From assembly GCF_009765825.1 (NCBI RefSeq), contig NZ_LMUR01000018.1, positions 1,425,900 through 1,489,899 on the forward strand: a stretch of 64,000 nt of DNA. Direction: 5' to 3'. Within the stretch, counting starts at the first letter, position 1. Every line of letters begins with the position of its first letter. Of the stretch, positions 53,312 through 61,159 are shown piece by piece. The notes under the pieces are model-generated. The model was not told the origin of the DNA, did no database searches, and saw nothing but the letters and a program-made list of their open reading frames with translations. A program made the translations under genes and the position numbers. The stretch comes from Granulicella sp. L60. Lineage in GTDB: Bacteria > Acidobacteriota > Terriglobia > Terriglobales > Acidobacteriaceae.

Positions 53312-53773
53312 ACGCCTATCAAAACTCTCCAAAGCACACTCGCCGCATCCCTGCTCCTCTGCACCCTCACCGCCGCAGCGCAGGACAAGGGCAACTGGCG
53401 CGCCGTCAGCACCACCGCCCGCTCCATCACCGGCGACATCGGCATCGCCGAAGAGAAGGTCGCCATCAACTTCGCCACCTTCACCATCGCCCGCATCCGC
53501 CCCCTCGAAAAGGCAGAGGTCAGCTCCATCTTCGACGCCGACAGCACCGCCCCCGGCAGCGCCAGTCTCTACCGCCTCAGCATCCCTGGCGACAAGAAAT
53601 TCCTCCACAAGAACAAACTCTGCGGCGACGAAGACACCCAGTGGATGGTCACCTACGTCACCGGCCACGACCTGCAGATGGCTCTCTTCTCCGGCGAAAA
53701 GCCACCCGTCTTCACCCACGACGCCATCGCCAACTCCACCGCCCTCTGCGGCACCTTCTCCTACACCAAATAA
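53249..53773 (+). CDS. Small secreted protein beginning in a microsatellite
   Basis: 174 aa by the first ATG. The first 20 residues are only Met, Lys, Thr and Asn, encoded by a GATGAA/GATGAC trinucleotide-based repeat, and then a signal peptide appears (MTPIKTLQSTLAASLLLCTL ... AAAQ). The true start is likely an inner ATG such as 53306 or 53312. The mature part (GNWRAVSTTARSITGDIGIAE ... CGTFSYTK) is an all-beta-looking domain with two Cys; no family recognised. TopoIB follows after a REP-like element. Confidence 0.78.
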   Translation: MKMKMTKMTKMMKKMMMMNKMTPIKTLQSTLAASLLLCTLTAAAQDKGNWRAVSTTARSITGDIGIAEEKVAINFATFTIARIRPLEKAEVSSIFDADSTAPGSASLYRLSIPGDKKFLHKNKLCGDEDTQWMVTYVTGHDLQMALFSGEKPPVFTHDAIANSTALCGTFSYTK

Positions 53774-53805
53774 CCAGCCGCACCCGCCCAAACACCCAAA
53801 CCAAA

Positions 53806-53873
53806 TCCGGGTGCCCCATCTTCGCGACAGTCTCATCGTCGCTAAGGTGGGCATTCGTGCAACGCACGAACCC
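53806..53873. repeat. REP-like 68-bp element, copy 1
   Basis: Shares 57 or more of 68 positions with 55101-55168. It contains an imperfect long dyad (GCCCCATCTTCGCGAC against GTCGCTAAGGTGGGC) and a short terminal hairpin TTCGTGC-AAC-GCACGAA. Located between the small secreted-protein gene and the topoisomerase gene. Confidence 0.85.
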
Positions 53874-53995
53874 GACGGTCTAAACCCCACCCATACCTAT
53901 CAGGCAGCGCCCAATCTTCCGTACCATCAAAACCCCACCACCCCTCAAAGCCCCACCCGCATCCAACCCTCTCAGGTAAACACCCGAGACCCTCC

Positions 53996-55078
53996 ATGCC
54001 GCGAAAGAAGCAACTGCAAATCATCACCGATCCAGCAGAGTCCGCAAAGGCCGCCGGTCTGCGCTACGTCACCGACACCAAACCCGGCATCCAGCGTAAG
54101 CCCTGGCGCAAAGCCTTCCGCTACCTGAACCCAGACGGCACCGCCCTCCGCGAAGCCGAAACCCTCTCCCGCATCAAGTCCCTCGTCATCCCTCCCGCAT
54201 GGACCGAGGTCTGGATCTGCCCCAACCCCAAAGGCCATCTCCAGGTCACCGGCCGCGACGCCAGAGGCCGAAAGCAGAGCCGCTACCACCCCCTCTGGCG
54301 CGAAGTCCGCGACGAGACCAAGTACGAGCGCATGACCATCTTCGGCGCCGCCCTCCCCACCATCCGCGAGCGCGTCGAACACGATCTCTCCCTCCCCGGC
54401 CTGCCTCGCCCCAAGGTCCTCGCCACCATCGTGCGCCTCATGGAGACCACCCTCATCCGCGTCGGCAACGAAGAGTACGCCCGCCAAAATCACTCCTACG
54501 GCCTCACCACCATGCGCAACAAACACGTCGACATCGACGGATCCACCGTCACCTTCAACTTCCAGGGAAAGAGCGGAGTCAAACACACCGTCGACATCAC
54601 CGACCGCCGCATCGCAAAGATCGTGCAGCGCTGCCAGGACATCCCCGGCTACGAGCTATTCCAGTACATCGACAGAGACGGCACCCAGCACTCCATCGAC
54701 TCCTCCGACGTCAACCAGTACCTCCAGGACATCTCCGGCCAGAGCTTCACCGCCAAAGACTTCCGCACCTGGGCCGGCTCCGTCCTCGCCTGCGAGCTGC
54801 TCTACGAATTCGAAGAGTTCCAGTCAGAAACACAAGCCAAACGCAACGTCGTGCAGGCCATCAAATCCGTCGCCGCCCGTCTCGGCAACACCCCCTCCGT
54901 CTGCAGAAAGTGCTACGTCCACCCCGCGGTCCTCGACTCCTACATGAGCGGAGCCATGCTGGAAAAGGTCAGACGCCGCGTCCACGAAGAAGCCCCCAAC
55001 GCCTCCGAAGACCTCCAACACCAGGAGCTAGCCCTCCTCAACCTCCTACGCCGCCGAGTCAACCTCGCCGTCGCCTAA
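53996..55078 (+). CDS. DNA topoisomerase IB
   Basis: 360 aa. Poxvirus-type topoisomerase IB: N-terminal domain (KPGIQRKPWRKAFRYLNPDG, SLVIPPAWTEVWICPNPKGH), then the catalytic domain with TGRDARGRKQSRYH, LIRVGNEEYARQNHSYGLTT and DFRTWAGSVLA. The active-site Tyr is in CRKCYVHPAVLDSY (about residue 306). It relaxes supercoils through a 3'-phosphotyrosyl bond. It is flanked on both sides by copies of a 68-bp REP-like element. No strong ribosome-binding site is seen before the ATG. Confidence 0.95.
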   Translation: MPRKKQLQIITDPAESAKAAGLRYVTDTKPGIQRKPWRKAFRYLNPDGTALREAETLSRIKSLVIPPAWTEVWICPNPKGHLQVTGRDARGRKQSRYHPLWREVRDETKYERMTIFGAALPTIRERVEHDLSLPGLPRPKVLATIVRLMETTLIRVGNEEYARQNHSYGLTTMRNKHVDIDGSTVTFNFQGKSGVKHTVDITDRRIAKIVQRCQDIPGYELFQYIDRDGTQHSIDSSDVNQYLQDISGQSFTAKDFRTWAGSVLACELLYEFEEFQSETQAKRNVVQAIKSVAARLGNTPSVCRKCYVHPAVLDSYMSGAMLEKVRRRVHEEAPNASEDLQHQELALLNLLRRRVNLAVA

Positions 55079-55100
55079 CCACACAACGCACTCCGAAAAA

Positions 55101-55168
55101 TCCGGGTGCCCCATCTTCGCGACGGCCTCATCGTCGCTAAGGTGGGCATTCGCGTCCCGCGCGAACCG
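55101..55168. repeat. REP-like 68-bp element, copy 2
   Basis: Same element as 53806-53873. The first 52 bases differ at only two positions; the terminal hairpin differs in sequence but still pairs (TTCGCG with CGCGAA). Lies between the topoisomerase gene and the convergent DUF1810 gene. Confidence 0.85.
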
Positions 55169-55180
55169 CTTTAGCACCAC

Positions 55181-55600
55181 CTAAATCCGCTCCAGCGTTC
55201 CTCGATCCATCTCCCCGTCAAAGTACTTCCCCAGCGCCTCCCCAAACACCCCACCCTCCGCATCCGCCCTCGCAAACAACATCACACTCGAATGAAACTT
55301 CAGGTCATCCGGATACCCGAAGATCTCCCCAACCGTCCTCCCCTGCAACCCAACCACAATCCCGGCACACTCCTGCAGCCTCGGCCCCAGCACAGCATGG
55401 TCCAGGTAAGCCCGCGCCTCCTCCAGCGAAGACACCGCATACCGCACCGCCATCGGACTGCGCCCCAGCCCCCGAATCTGCGGAAACACAAACCACATCC
55501 AGTGACTCCGCTTCCATCCCGCCCGCAACTCCGCGCAAGCCTGCTCATACACGCCAGTCTGCGCCTCCACAAACCGCTCCAGATCGTACCCCTTCGCCAT
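55181..55600 (-). CDS. DUF1810 family protein
   Basis: 139 aa from ATG 55600, with GAGAGGG upstream; a longer frame to 55636 lacks support. YDLERFVEAQTGVYEQACAEL, GWKRSHWMWFVFPQIRGLGRS and FGYPDDLKFHSSVMLFARA are the conserved parts of this small all-helical family. The function is unknown. Convergent with the topoisomerase gene. Confidence 0.9.
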   Translation of the reverse strand: MAKGYDLERFVEAQTGVYEQACAELRAGWKRSHWMWFVFPQIRGLGRSPMAVRYAVSSLEEARAYLDHAVLGPRLQECAGIVVGLQGRTVGEIFGYPDDLKFHSSVMLFARADAEGGVFGEALGKYFDGEMDRGTLERI

Positions 55601-55722
55601 CGTCCCTCTCGATCCAAAACTCCTGTCAACCCCCAAACCTGCGAAAACCCGCGCCAGGCAAGGGGATTCGCGTTGCGTAGGAGTTATCCTCCAGCCGCTA
55701 TACTGGATATAGAGAGTGAGAA

Positions 55723-55752
55723 AAAGCCCCGGAGGGATGTCTCCGGGGCTTT
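55723..55752. terminator. Strong terminator-like hairpin
   Basis: A 12-bp perfect stem (AAAGCCCCGGAG 55723-55734 with CTCCGGGGCTTT 55741-55752, loop GGATGT), flanked by A-rich and T-rich bases on both sides, so it can act in either direction. It may terminate the P460 operon coming from the right. Confidence 0.85.
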
Positions 55753-55847
55753 CTCCTTTGTTATCAAATTTTTAGCCGTAACCCGTTTGTTTTGAATATT
55801 TTGCAGACGTCAATTTTGCCATCTCGCTCAAAATAAGCCACTTACCA

Positions 55848-55877
55848 TGGGGTACCCCCAGGGGAGGGGGTACCCCA
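55848..55877. repeat. Nested palindromic inverted repeat rich in GGGGTACCCC
   Basis: Perfect 12-bp arms TGGGGTACCCCC (55848-55859) and GGGGGTACCCCA (55866-55877) separated by AGGGGA. Each arm holds the self-complementary GGGGTACCCC. Located 16 bases after the stop of the P460-like lipoprotein gene on its strand. Confidence 0.8.
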
Positions 55878-55892
55878 CAGATGTCGAAAGGA

Positions 55893-56390
55893 CTAAGGCA
55901 TCACCGAAGCCCGCTGAGCCAGCAGATAGGCCGCACGGTCGTTAGGATCGGCTCCCTCGATGCTCGCCACCTTCTTCAGGGGCGACCCTTCGTACCGCTG
56001 ATACGTGTACTGCCCCGGCCCGGTGACCGTCACATACTCAACCGCCTTCGGAGTGTGCGGTATCTTTCCACCAAACCACCGCGGATCCTCCACCTGGTTC
56101 CACGTAACAGCCGACAGAATCGACCCTGCCGGATACTTCCCATCCGCACTCGTCCGCGCATACTGCACCGCAGCATCGTTGCCGAAGAGCGTGGACATAG
56201 TCGCATCCTGCCTGTCGGTCCACGAAGTAATCACCTTGTTCCGCAGCGGATTCGACGGCAGATCGCCCGGCATCTCCGCATCCTGGTTGAACTTGGTGGC
56301 CACCCTCGGATTCACCTTATCCGAACAGCCCGCAAGCCCAAGAGCCAGCAGCGCACCGAAAACAAATATCTTTTTCGCCGAAGATCTCAC
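55893..56390 (-). CDS. P460-fold lipoprotein without haem motif
   Basis: 165 aa from a GTG start that overlaps the stop of the upstream dihaem gene by 3-4 bases (GTGA). A lipobox (LALGLAGC) predicts a lipoprotein. SWTDRQDATMSTLFGNDAAVQYA and YPAGSILSAVTW match, position for position, the cytochrome P460 domain of its neighbour (TDRFDNHTMREILANDVAVKAI; WPDGSAFAKVTW). No CxxCH is present, so covalent haem binding is not expected. Probably a diverged partner subunit. It is the last gene of the operon. Confidence 0.78.
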   Translation of the reverse strand: MRSSAKKIFVFGALLALGLAGCSDKVNPRVATKFNQDAEMPGDLPSNPLRNKVITSWTDRQDATMSTLFGNDAAVQYARTSADGKYPAGSILSAVTWNQVEDPRWFGGKIPHTPKAVEYVTVTGPGQYTYQRYEGSPLKKVASIEGADPNDRAAYLLAQRASVMP

Positions 56391-57376
56391 TGTTGCCCCC
56401 TGAGCGGCATGGTGTAAACATAGTCATTCTTCGCCACCGGCTCGTGACAGCTCGTGCACTCGTTCTGAAACGCCGCGTCCTTCCCGTACGGCTTCAGATC
56501 CATCCCGCGCCAGCGTCCCCAACCCCAGCCCTCGGTAGCCGAATACTTCTGACTGTCCTTGATCATCAACTCCGTCTGGACGAATCTTCCAGCCTTCACC
56601 ACGCCCTTCTCATCCGGAGCCGGCTGCACCCACGTCACCTTCGCAAAAGCACTCCCATCCGGCCACGGATTGATATGATTTTCAGCGATCGCCTTCACCG
56701 CAACATCGTTCGCAAGAATCTCGCGCATCGTGTGATTGTCGAACCGGTCCGTGCTGCTGATCGCCTTCCAGTTCTTATAGTCCGGCAGAAACCCAACACC
56801 GTTGAACTCAGGCTGCACATTCGTCGCCGGACCGCTGGATTGGATCCACTTTCCATACTCCGCATTATCCGCCGCCGCATCTGCCGTCGCCTTCATAGCG
56901 GCCTGAGCTGTCCTCGCCGCGTCCGGAGCAGGCGGTCCGCTGAGATAGTTCCGCAGAACGGCAAGCTGCTCCGGCTTCACGACAGCATTCGGATGAACCT
57001 TCGTATACGCGGGCAGAGGCATCGCGCCCAGCTGGATCATGTTCACCGCCTCGAACAGGAACCCCCTCTGCTGCGCAACTGGAAGCCTCCCCATCTCGGA
57101 GAAGTTCATATGCCGCCTCGCCTCCATCACATCACTGGTGACGATCCAGTACGCAGGCACCACCTCATCGAACCACGGAAGTTTCGTCTCATTGGAGTGG
57201 CAGCTATAGCAAGAGCCCTTCAGAACCTGCATCACCTCAGGAGGGGCCTGCAACTCTGCTGTCACCGGTGGGTTAGTCAGCTCCGGACGTAGGAATTGAA
57301 TGCCGACAAAGACCAGGCCCAGGACAGCAATGGTCCAGGCAAGACCACGAAAACGAGTCTGCGATGTTGCATCCAT
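56387..57376 (-). CDS. Haem-binding domain plus cytochrome P460 domain protein
   Basis: 329 aa from ATG 57376 (GGGGAAGAA upstream). A membrane anchor or signal (GLAWTIAVLGLVFVGIQFL) precedes a haem-binding domain with CYSCHSNETKLPWFDEVVPAYW and a long linker. A P460 domain follows (about 165-320), with the second haem site CTSCHEPVAKNDYVYTMPL near the end. P460 cytochromes oxidise hydroxylamine or nitric oxide-type substrates in some bacteria; here the reaction is unknown. A DinB-like gene lies 37 bases upstream and the haem-less paralogue overlaps the end. Confidence 0.9.
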   Translation of the reverse strand: MDATSQTRFRGLAWTIAVLGLVFVGIQFLRPELTNPPVTAELQAPPEVMQVLKGSCYSCHSNETKLPWFDEVVPAYWIVTSDVMEARRHMNFSEMGRLPVAQQRGFLFEAVNMIQLGAMPLPAYTKVHPNAVVKPEQLAVLRNYLSGPPAPDAARTAQAAMKATADAAADNAEYGKWIQSSGPATNVQPEFNGVGFLPDYKNWKAISSTDRFDNHTMREILANDVAVKAIAENHINPWPDGSAFAKVTWVQPAPDEKGVVKAGRFVQTELMIKDSQKYSATEGWGWGRWRGMDLKPYGKDAAFQNECTSCHEPVAKNDYVYTMPLRGQQ

Positions 57377-57413
57377 AATGTTCTTCCCCGCTCGACGCAC
57401 GATTGGCCCGCGC

Positions 57414-57971
57414 TTATTTTTCGCTGCTAGGCGGTACCAAACCCTTCAGCCGAAGATACAAGGCCAGAGTCGCATACTGTTCATTGTCATGCGAGACCGT
57501 TCCCCACACCAGACCGACGCGCGAGCGCTTTGCTTTCCCCAGGTCGAACATGTCGGTCAGATTAGCGTCAGTGAGCGAAGCGAATGCCTTGTCGCATGCG
57601 TCAAACGAAGCCTTGAGCGCATCGACAACAGCGGCTTTGTCCGCAGTGTCGGCTGGAACCTTGCCCATGTCGCTCGCGGCAGTGTGATTGATCGCACCGC
57701 AGCTATGGAACTGCGCCTCGGTGATGTGATTCACGACGCGCGCATATGCTCGGACATCAGGCGTTGCCTTGAACTGATAATCCTCCGCTGGCATCTTATC
57801 CGCGGCTTTCAGGATGTTAGCCTTGAGGCCAGCGTAGCTTCGCTGAACCTCAGCTGCAGGTCCTGTTGGGCCTACTGGCGCAGAGCCCATCTGCATCTGA
57901 CCCATCGCCGCACTCGTTGCGACCATTCCGACCCAACCTGCCAAAGCACACACCATACGTATCCGTTGCAT
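57414..57971 (-). CDS. Secreted DinB-like protein
   Basis: 185 aa. ATG 57971 with GAGGTGAGA upstream; a GTG 24 bases earlier is the alternative. After a signal peptide (VCALAGWVGMVATSAAMGQ) comes a four-helix DinB/YfiT-type domain with possible metal ligands (VVNHITEAQF, SHDNEQYATLALYLRLKGLVPP). Exported DinB-like proteins are common in Acidobacteria; their activity is not known, though some relatives are thiol transferases. Cotranscribed with the P460 gene (37-base gap). Confidence 0.88.
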   Translation of the reverse strand: MQRIRMVCALAGWVGMVATSAAMGQMQMGSAPVGPTGPAAEVQRSYAGLKANILKAADKMPAEDYQFKATPDVRAYARVVNHITEAQFHSCGAINHTAASDMGKVPADTADKAAVVDALKASFDACDKAFASLTDANLTDMFDLGKAKRSRVGLVWGTVSHDNEQYATLALYLRLKGLVPPSSEK

Positions 57972-58055
57972 CGTTCTCACCTCGCACCTCTTCACCAGCC
58001 TAATCTTACTGCTCGCCTCAGGCTAGTGATTTTTTGTCACGAATTTGTCCGGACG

Positions 58056-59048
58056 TTACGGACCAGATGCCCAATAGGTTCCTCTAGCGGAGACGATCAT
58101 CTCCGGATGATGAGTGAGTCGCACTTTGATCGTATGTAGTCCAGGATCGGCTGAGGTCGGATAGAAGCTGAGAACGTAGCTGTTGCGAACATGATTGGTC
58201 AAAACGCCGAGGTCTTCAGCTAGTTCGCCCGCATTATCGAAGCTGCTCCATTCGCCACCCGACAACGTGGCCACTTCGGCGGAGGTATTCTTCTGCATCG
58301 CACCCAGAATGAGCCGCAGCGGTTCACTGAGGTTGAAATAAGCCTGATAATCTCCATCTCCGACGTGCAACGGTGGATTCAAGTGCGCCGGATCCTTGAA
58401 TGCCTGTCTGGCTGCTGTCTTTTCGGCCGAAAAGGTGACGCTGTAGATTGCGGTGTTCGTCTCGCCCAGATCACGGACGATCTCCTTCATCGAGGTTTTG
58501 CTTCCAGCGTCATGCTCCTGGCTGATGAGCAGGATGGCCCGTCGGTTACCAGCCGGACGGTCCTTTAGAAGCTCCAGCGCATAGGCGACGCTATCGAAGA
58601 TCGCAGCCCCCTTATCGCCGACATCGGGATGATTGATTGCATCGCGCCATTGAGCGATATCGGATGTAAATGGAGAGGCACCCTCCGGCCGACTATCGAA
58701 GTTTACGATCGAGGCCTCATTCGGGGCTGCACCGAGAAGGGAAACGAGCATCGTCTCAAGTTTCTCGTAGCTGGGGAACTGTCCGCGAGCATCCCCGCCT
58801 GTCTGCACCAGGACCACAAGGGAGAGCGACCGTTTGCTCTCCTCTTCCAAAGTCACCTTCTGAGGAACTCCGTCGTCTGTGAGAGTGAAGTCGTCCGCAG
58901 TCAGCGTAAAGACCAACTCCTTACTCTGGGTCTGCACCAGCGTTGGCACGACTACAAGCGTAGACCTCGTGTGTAGCGTCGTTTGTGCAGATGCCACCCC
59001 TGCAAATGCTGCAGCGAGAACGCCGAATTTGGCTGCGGTGAGACCCAT
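58056..59048 (-). CDS. VWFA-related acidobacterial-type secreted protein
   Basis: 330 aa. The start at 59048 begins a signal peptide (MGLTAAKFGVLAAAFAGVASAQ); the frame extends upstream without a ribosome-binding site. RSTLVVVPTLVQ, LTADDFTLTDDGVPQKV, ILLISQEHDAGSKTS, VLTNHVRNSYVLSFYPT and GLHTIKVRLTHHPEM follow the order of the VWFA-related family that is strongly enriched in Acidobacteria. The MIDAS residues are partly replaced (VVLVQTGGDARG), so metal-dependent adhesion is doubtful. Divergent from ychF and 84 bases before the DinB-like gene. Confidence 0.9.
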   Translation of the reverse strand: MGLTAAKFGVLAAAFAGVASAQTTLHTRSTLVVVPTLVQTQSKELVFTLTADDFTLTDDGVPQKVTLEEESKRSLSLVVLVQTGGDARGQFPSYEKLETMLVSLLGAAPNEASIVNFDSRPEGASPFTSDIAQWRDAINHPDVGDKGAAIFDSVAYALELLKDRPAGNRRAILLISQEHDAGSKTSMKEIVRDLGETNTAIYSVTFSAEKTAARQAFKDPAHLNPPLHVGDGDYQAYFNLSEPLRLILGAMQKNTSAEVATLSGGEWSSFDNAGELAEDLGVLTNHVRNSYVLSFYPTSADPGLHTIKVRLTHHPEMIVSARGTYWASGP

Positions 59049-59176
59049 CGAGTTCAGATTAGACGAGTCTACTGACGTGCGGGCACAGGAGAACGAGCAA
59101 AAAGGTATCCTATAAAAGACAATCACGACGCCAAAACAAGCCTCGTACCAGCTTCATAAGAAGGAAATAGCAAAAC

Positions 59177-60274
59177 ATGCCATTGAACTGCGGAATCGTT
59201 GGTCTCCCCAACGTCGGAAAGTCCACGATCTTCAACGCTCTCACCTCGGCGAAAGCCCAGGCAGCAAACTACCCCTTCTGCACGATCGACCCCAACACTG
59301 GGGTCGTCACGGTGCCTGATGAGCGCCTTGCAAAGATCTCTGAGTTGATCAAGCCCAAGTCCCTTGTCCCGACCACGATGGAGTTCATTGACATCGCAGG
59401 CCTCGTTGAGGGTGCCAGCAAAGGCGAAGGTCTCGGCAACCAGTTTCTTGGCCATATTCGCGCCACCGATGCCGTCTGCCACGTCGTTCGCTGCTTCGAC
59501 GATCCCGAGGTCATTCACGTCGCAGGCGGTGTCAATCCGCTTCACGACATCGACATCATCAATACTGAACTTCTTTTGGCCGATCTTGATACCGTAGAGA
59601 AGCGTCACACCAAGGTCGAGCGTTCCGCTAAAGCTGGCAACGATCCCAAAATCAAAGCTGAGCATGCGATGTTGCAGAAGCTTCTTATGGTGCTGAATGC
59701 CGGAAAGCCAGCTCGGACAGCCGACCTCACTGACGATGAAAAGATTCTTTCTCGGGATCTCTTTTTGATTACAGCCAAGCCGCAGCTTTACGTCGCCAAT
59801 GTGGACGAGTCAGGCCTCATTGATGGCAATGCCCACACAGCCGCTGTAGAGAAACGAGCTGAAGAGGAAGGCAGTCAGGTTGTGCGGATCTGCGGTGCGC
59901 TCGAAAGCGAGATCGCACAGCTGGAACCGTCCGAGCGCGATGAGTTTTTGAAGGACATGGGCCTCTCCGAGCCTGGCCTCAATCGCCTCATCCACTCTGC
60001 CTACCGCCTGCTCGATCTCATTACCTACTTTACGGCTGGGGTGCAGGAGGTTCGCGCCTGGACCATTCGCCGCGGCACGAAAGCTCCTGGTGCAGCGGGC
60101 GTCATCCACTCCGACTTCGAGAAGGGCTTCATCAAGGCGGACTGTTATGCTTCCGACGACCTCTTCACCTACGGCAGCGAGCAAGCTGTGAAAGAGAAGG
60201 GGCTTCTGCGATCTGAAGGCAAAGAATACGTGGTTAAGGACGGCGATATTCTGTTCTTCAAATTCAACGTGTAG
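59177..60274 (+). CDS. ychF: Redox-regulated ATPase YchF (OBG family)
   Basis: 365 aa. P-loop GLPNVGKSTIFNALTSAKA, DIAGLVEGASKGEGLGNQFLGHIRATDA, the YchF-specific ATP-binding NVDE (YVANVDESGLI) and the C-terminal TGS domain (IRRGTKAPGAAGVIHSDFEKGF, ending GDILFFKFNV). It binds ATP rather than GTP and associates with the ribosome. AGAAGGA precedes the ATG. A bestrophin-like gene begins 6 bases after its stop. Confidence 0.97.
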   Translation: MPLNCGIVGLPNVGKSTIFNALTSAKAQAANYPFCTIDPNTGVVTVPDERLAKISELIKPKSLVPTTMEFIDIAGLVEGASKGEGLGNQFLGHIRATDAVCHVVRCFDDPEVIHVAGGVNPLHDIDIINTELLLADLDTVEKRHTKVERSAKAGNDPKIKAEHAMLQKLLMVLNAGKPARTADLTDDEKILSRDLFLITAKPQLYVANVDESGLIDGNAHTAAVEKRAEEEGSQVVRICGALESEIAQLEPSERDEFLKDMGLSEPGLNRLIHSAYRLLDLITYFTAGVQEVRAWTIRRGTKAPGAAGVIHSDFEKGFIKADCYASDDLFTYGSEQAVKEKGLLRSEGKEYVVKDGDILFFKFNV

Positions 60275-60280
60275 GTTCTG

Positions 60281-61045
60281 ATGACTCTCATGGACTTCCC
60301 CATCATCCTTTTCGTCGTTGCTTTCTCCGTTCTTTGGCTGGCAGCACGATGCGGGGCAGCGCTTCGCAGACACAGACAAGGCCTGAAAGAAGCGGAGCGC
60401 GATGACTTTGGCCTGATCCTCGGTTCCACGCTTACACTTCTGGCTCTGATTATCGGCTTCAGTTTCTCCATGGCGATTAGTCGATATGACCAGCGCAAAA
60501 GCTATGAGGAGGCCGAAGCAAATGCTATCGGCACGGAGTACCTTCGTGCCGATCTGCTTCCCGTTGACGATGCAGCCAAGCTTCGCACGCTACTTGGGAA
60601 GTACCTGGAGCAGCGCATTCTCTTCTACGAGGCTCCGCGTAGTCAGATGGTCGTCGAAGCGATCAACGTAAGAACTGTACAGCTTCAAGACGAGCTCTGG
60701 TCCGCCGTCCGACCTGCTGCCTCTGCGCAGCCCACGCCAATCACCGCACTCGCAGTTGCCGGCATGAACGATGTTCTCAACTCGCAGGGTTACACGCAGG
60801 CCGCCTGGTGGAACCGGATTCCTCCCGCAGCCTGGATCCTGATGTTTCAGATAGCCATCTTCGGCAATATTCTCCTCGGTTACTACCTTCACGATCCTGA
60901 TGCAAAGAAAGTTCTCTTTCTGATACTGCCCCTGATTCTCGCGATCTCATTTTTTCTCATCGCTGACTTAGACAGTCCACGTGGAGGTCTTATCCGCATT
61001 CATCCACAGAATCTGATCAGCCTCTCTGGGTCCATGCATCCTTAA
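60281..61045 (+). CDS. Bestrophin-like (DUF4239) membrane protein
   Basis: 254 aa with four helices: FPIILFVVAFSVLWLAARCG, FGLILGSTLTLLALIIGFSFSMA, WILMFQIAIFGNILLGYYL and FLILPLILAISFFLIADL. The conserved SRYDQRKSYEEAEANAIGTEYLRADLL and final DLDSPRGGLIRIHPQNL match DUF4239. It may be an ion channel of the bestrophin type (inference from fold naming). Cotranscribed with ychF. Confidence 0.88.
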   Translation: MTLMDFPIILFVVAFSVLWLAARCGAALRRHRQGLKEAERDDFGLILGSTLTLLALIIGFSFSMAISRYDQRKSYEEAEANAIGTEYLRADLLPVDDAAKLRTLLGKYLEQRILFYEAPRSQMVVEAINVRTVQLQDELWSAVRPAASAQPTPITALAVAGMNDVLNSQGYTQAAWWNRIPPAAWILMFQIAIFGNILLGYYLHDPDAKKVLFLILPLILAISFFLIADLDSPRGGLIRIHPQNLISLSGSMHP

Positions 61046-61159
61046 GCGTCACCTAGATTAGGTGGCACCACAAGAAGCATAGAGAAGATGACGATTGTGG
61101 TTCACCCCTTACTCCGGGGCCGCGAATTGTAACCCGCGTATCAGACACTGAAAGACAAG

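Noticed and set aside
61046-61159. Possible riboswitch or leader upstream of ddl
   Set aside because: Only short GC-rich pairings near CCGGGGCCGCG were seen, with no known riboswitch consensus.
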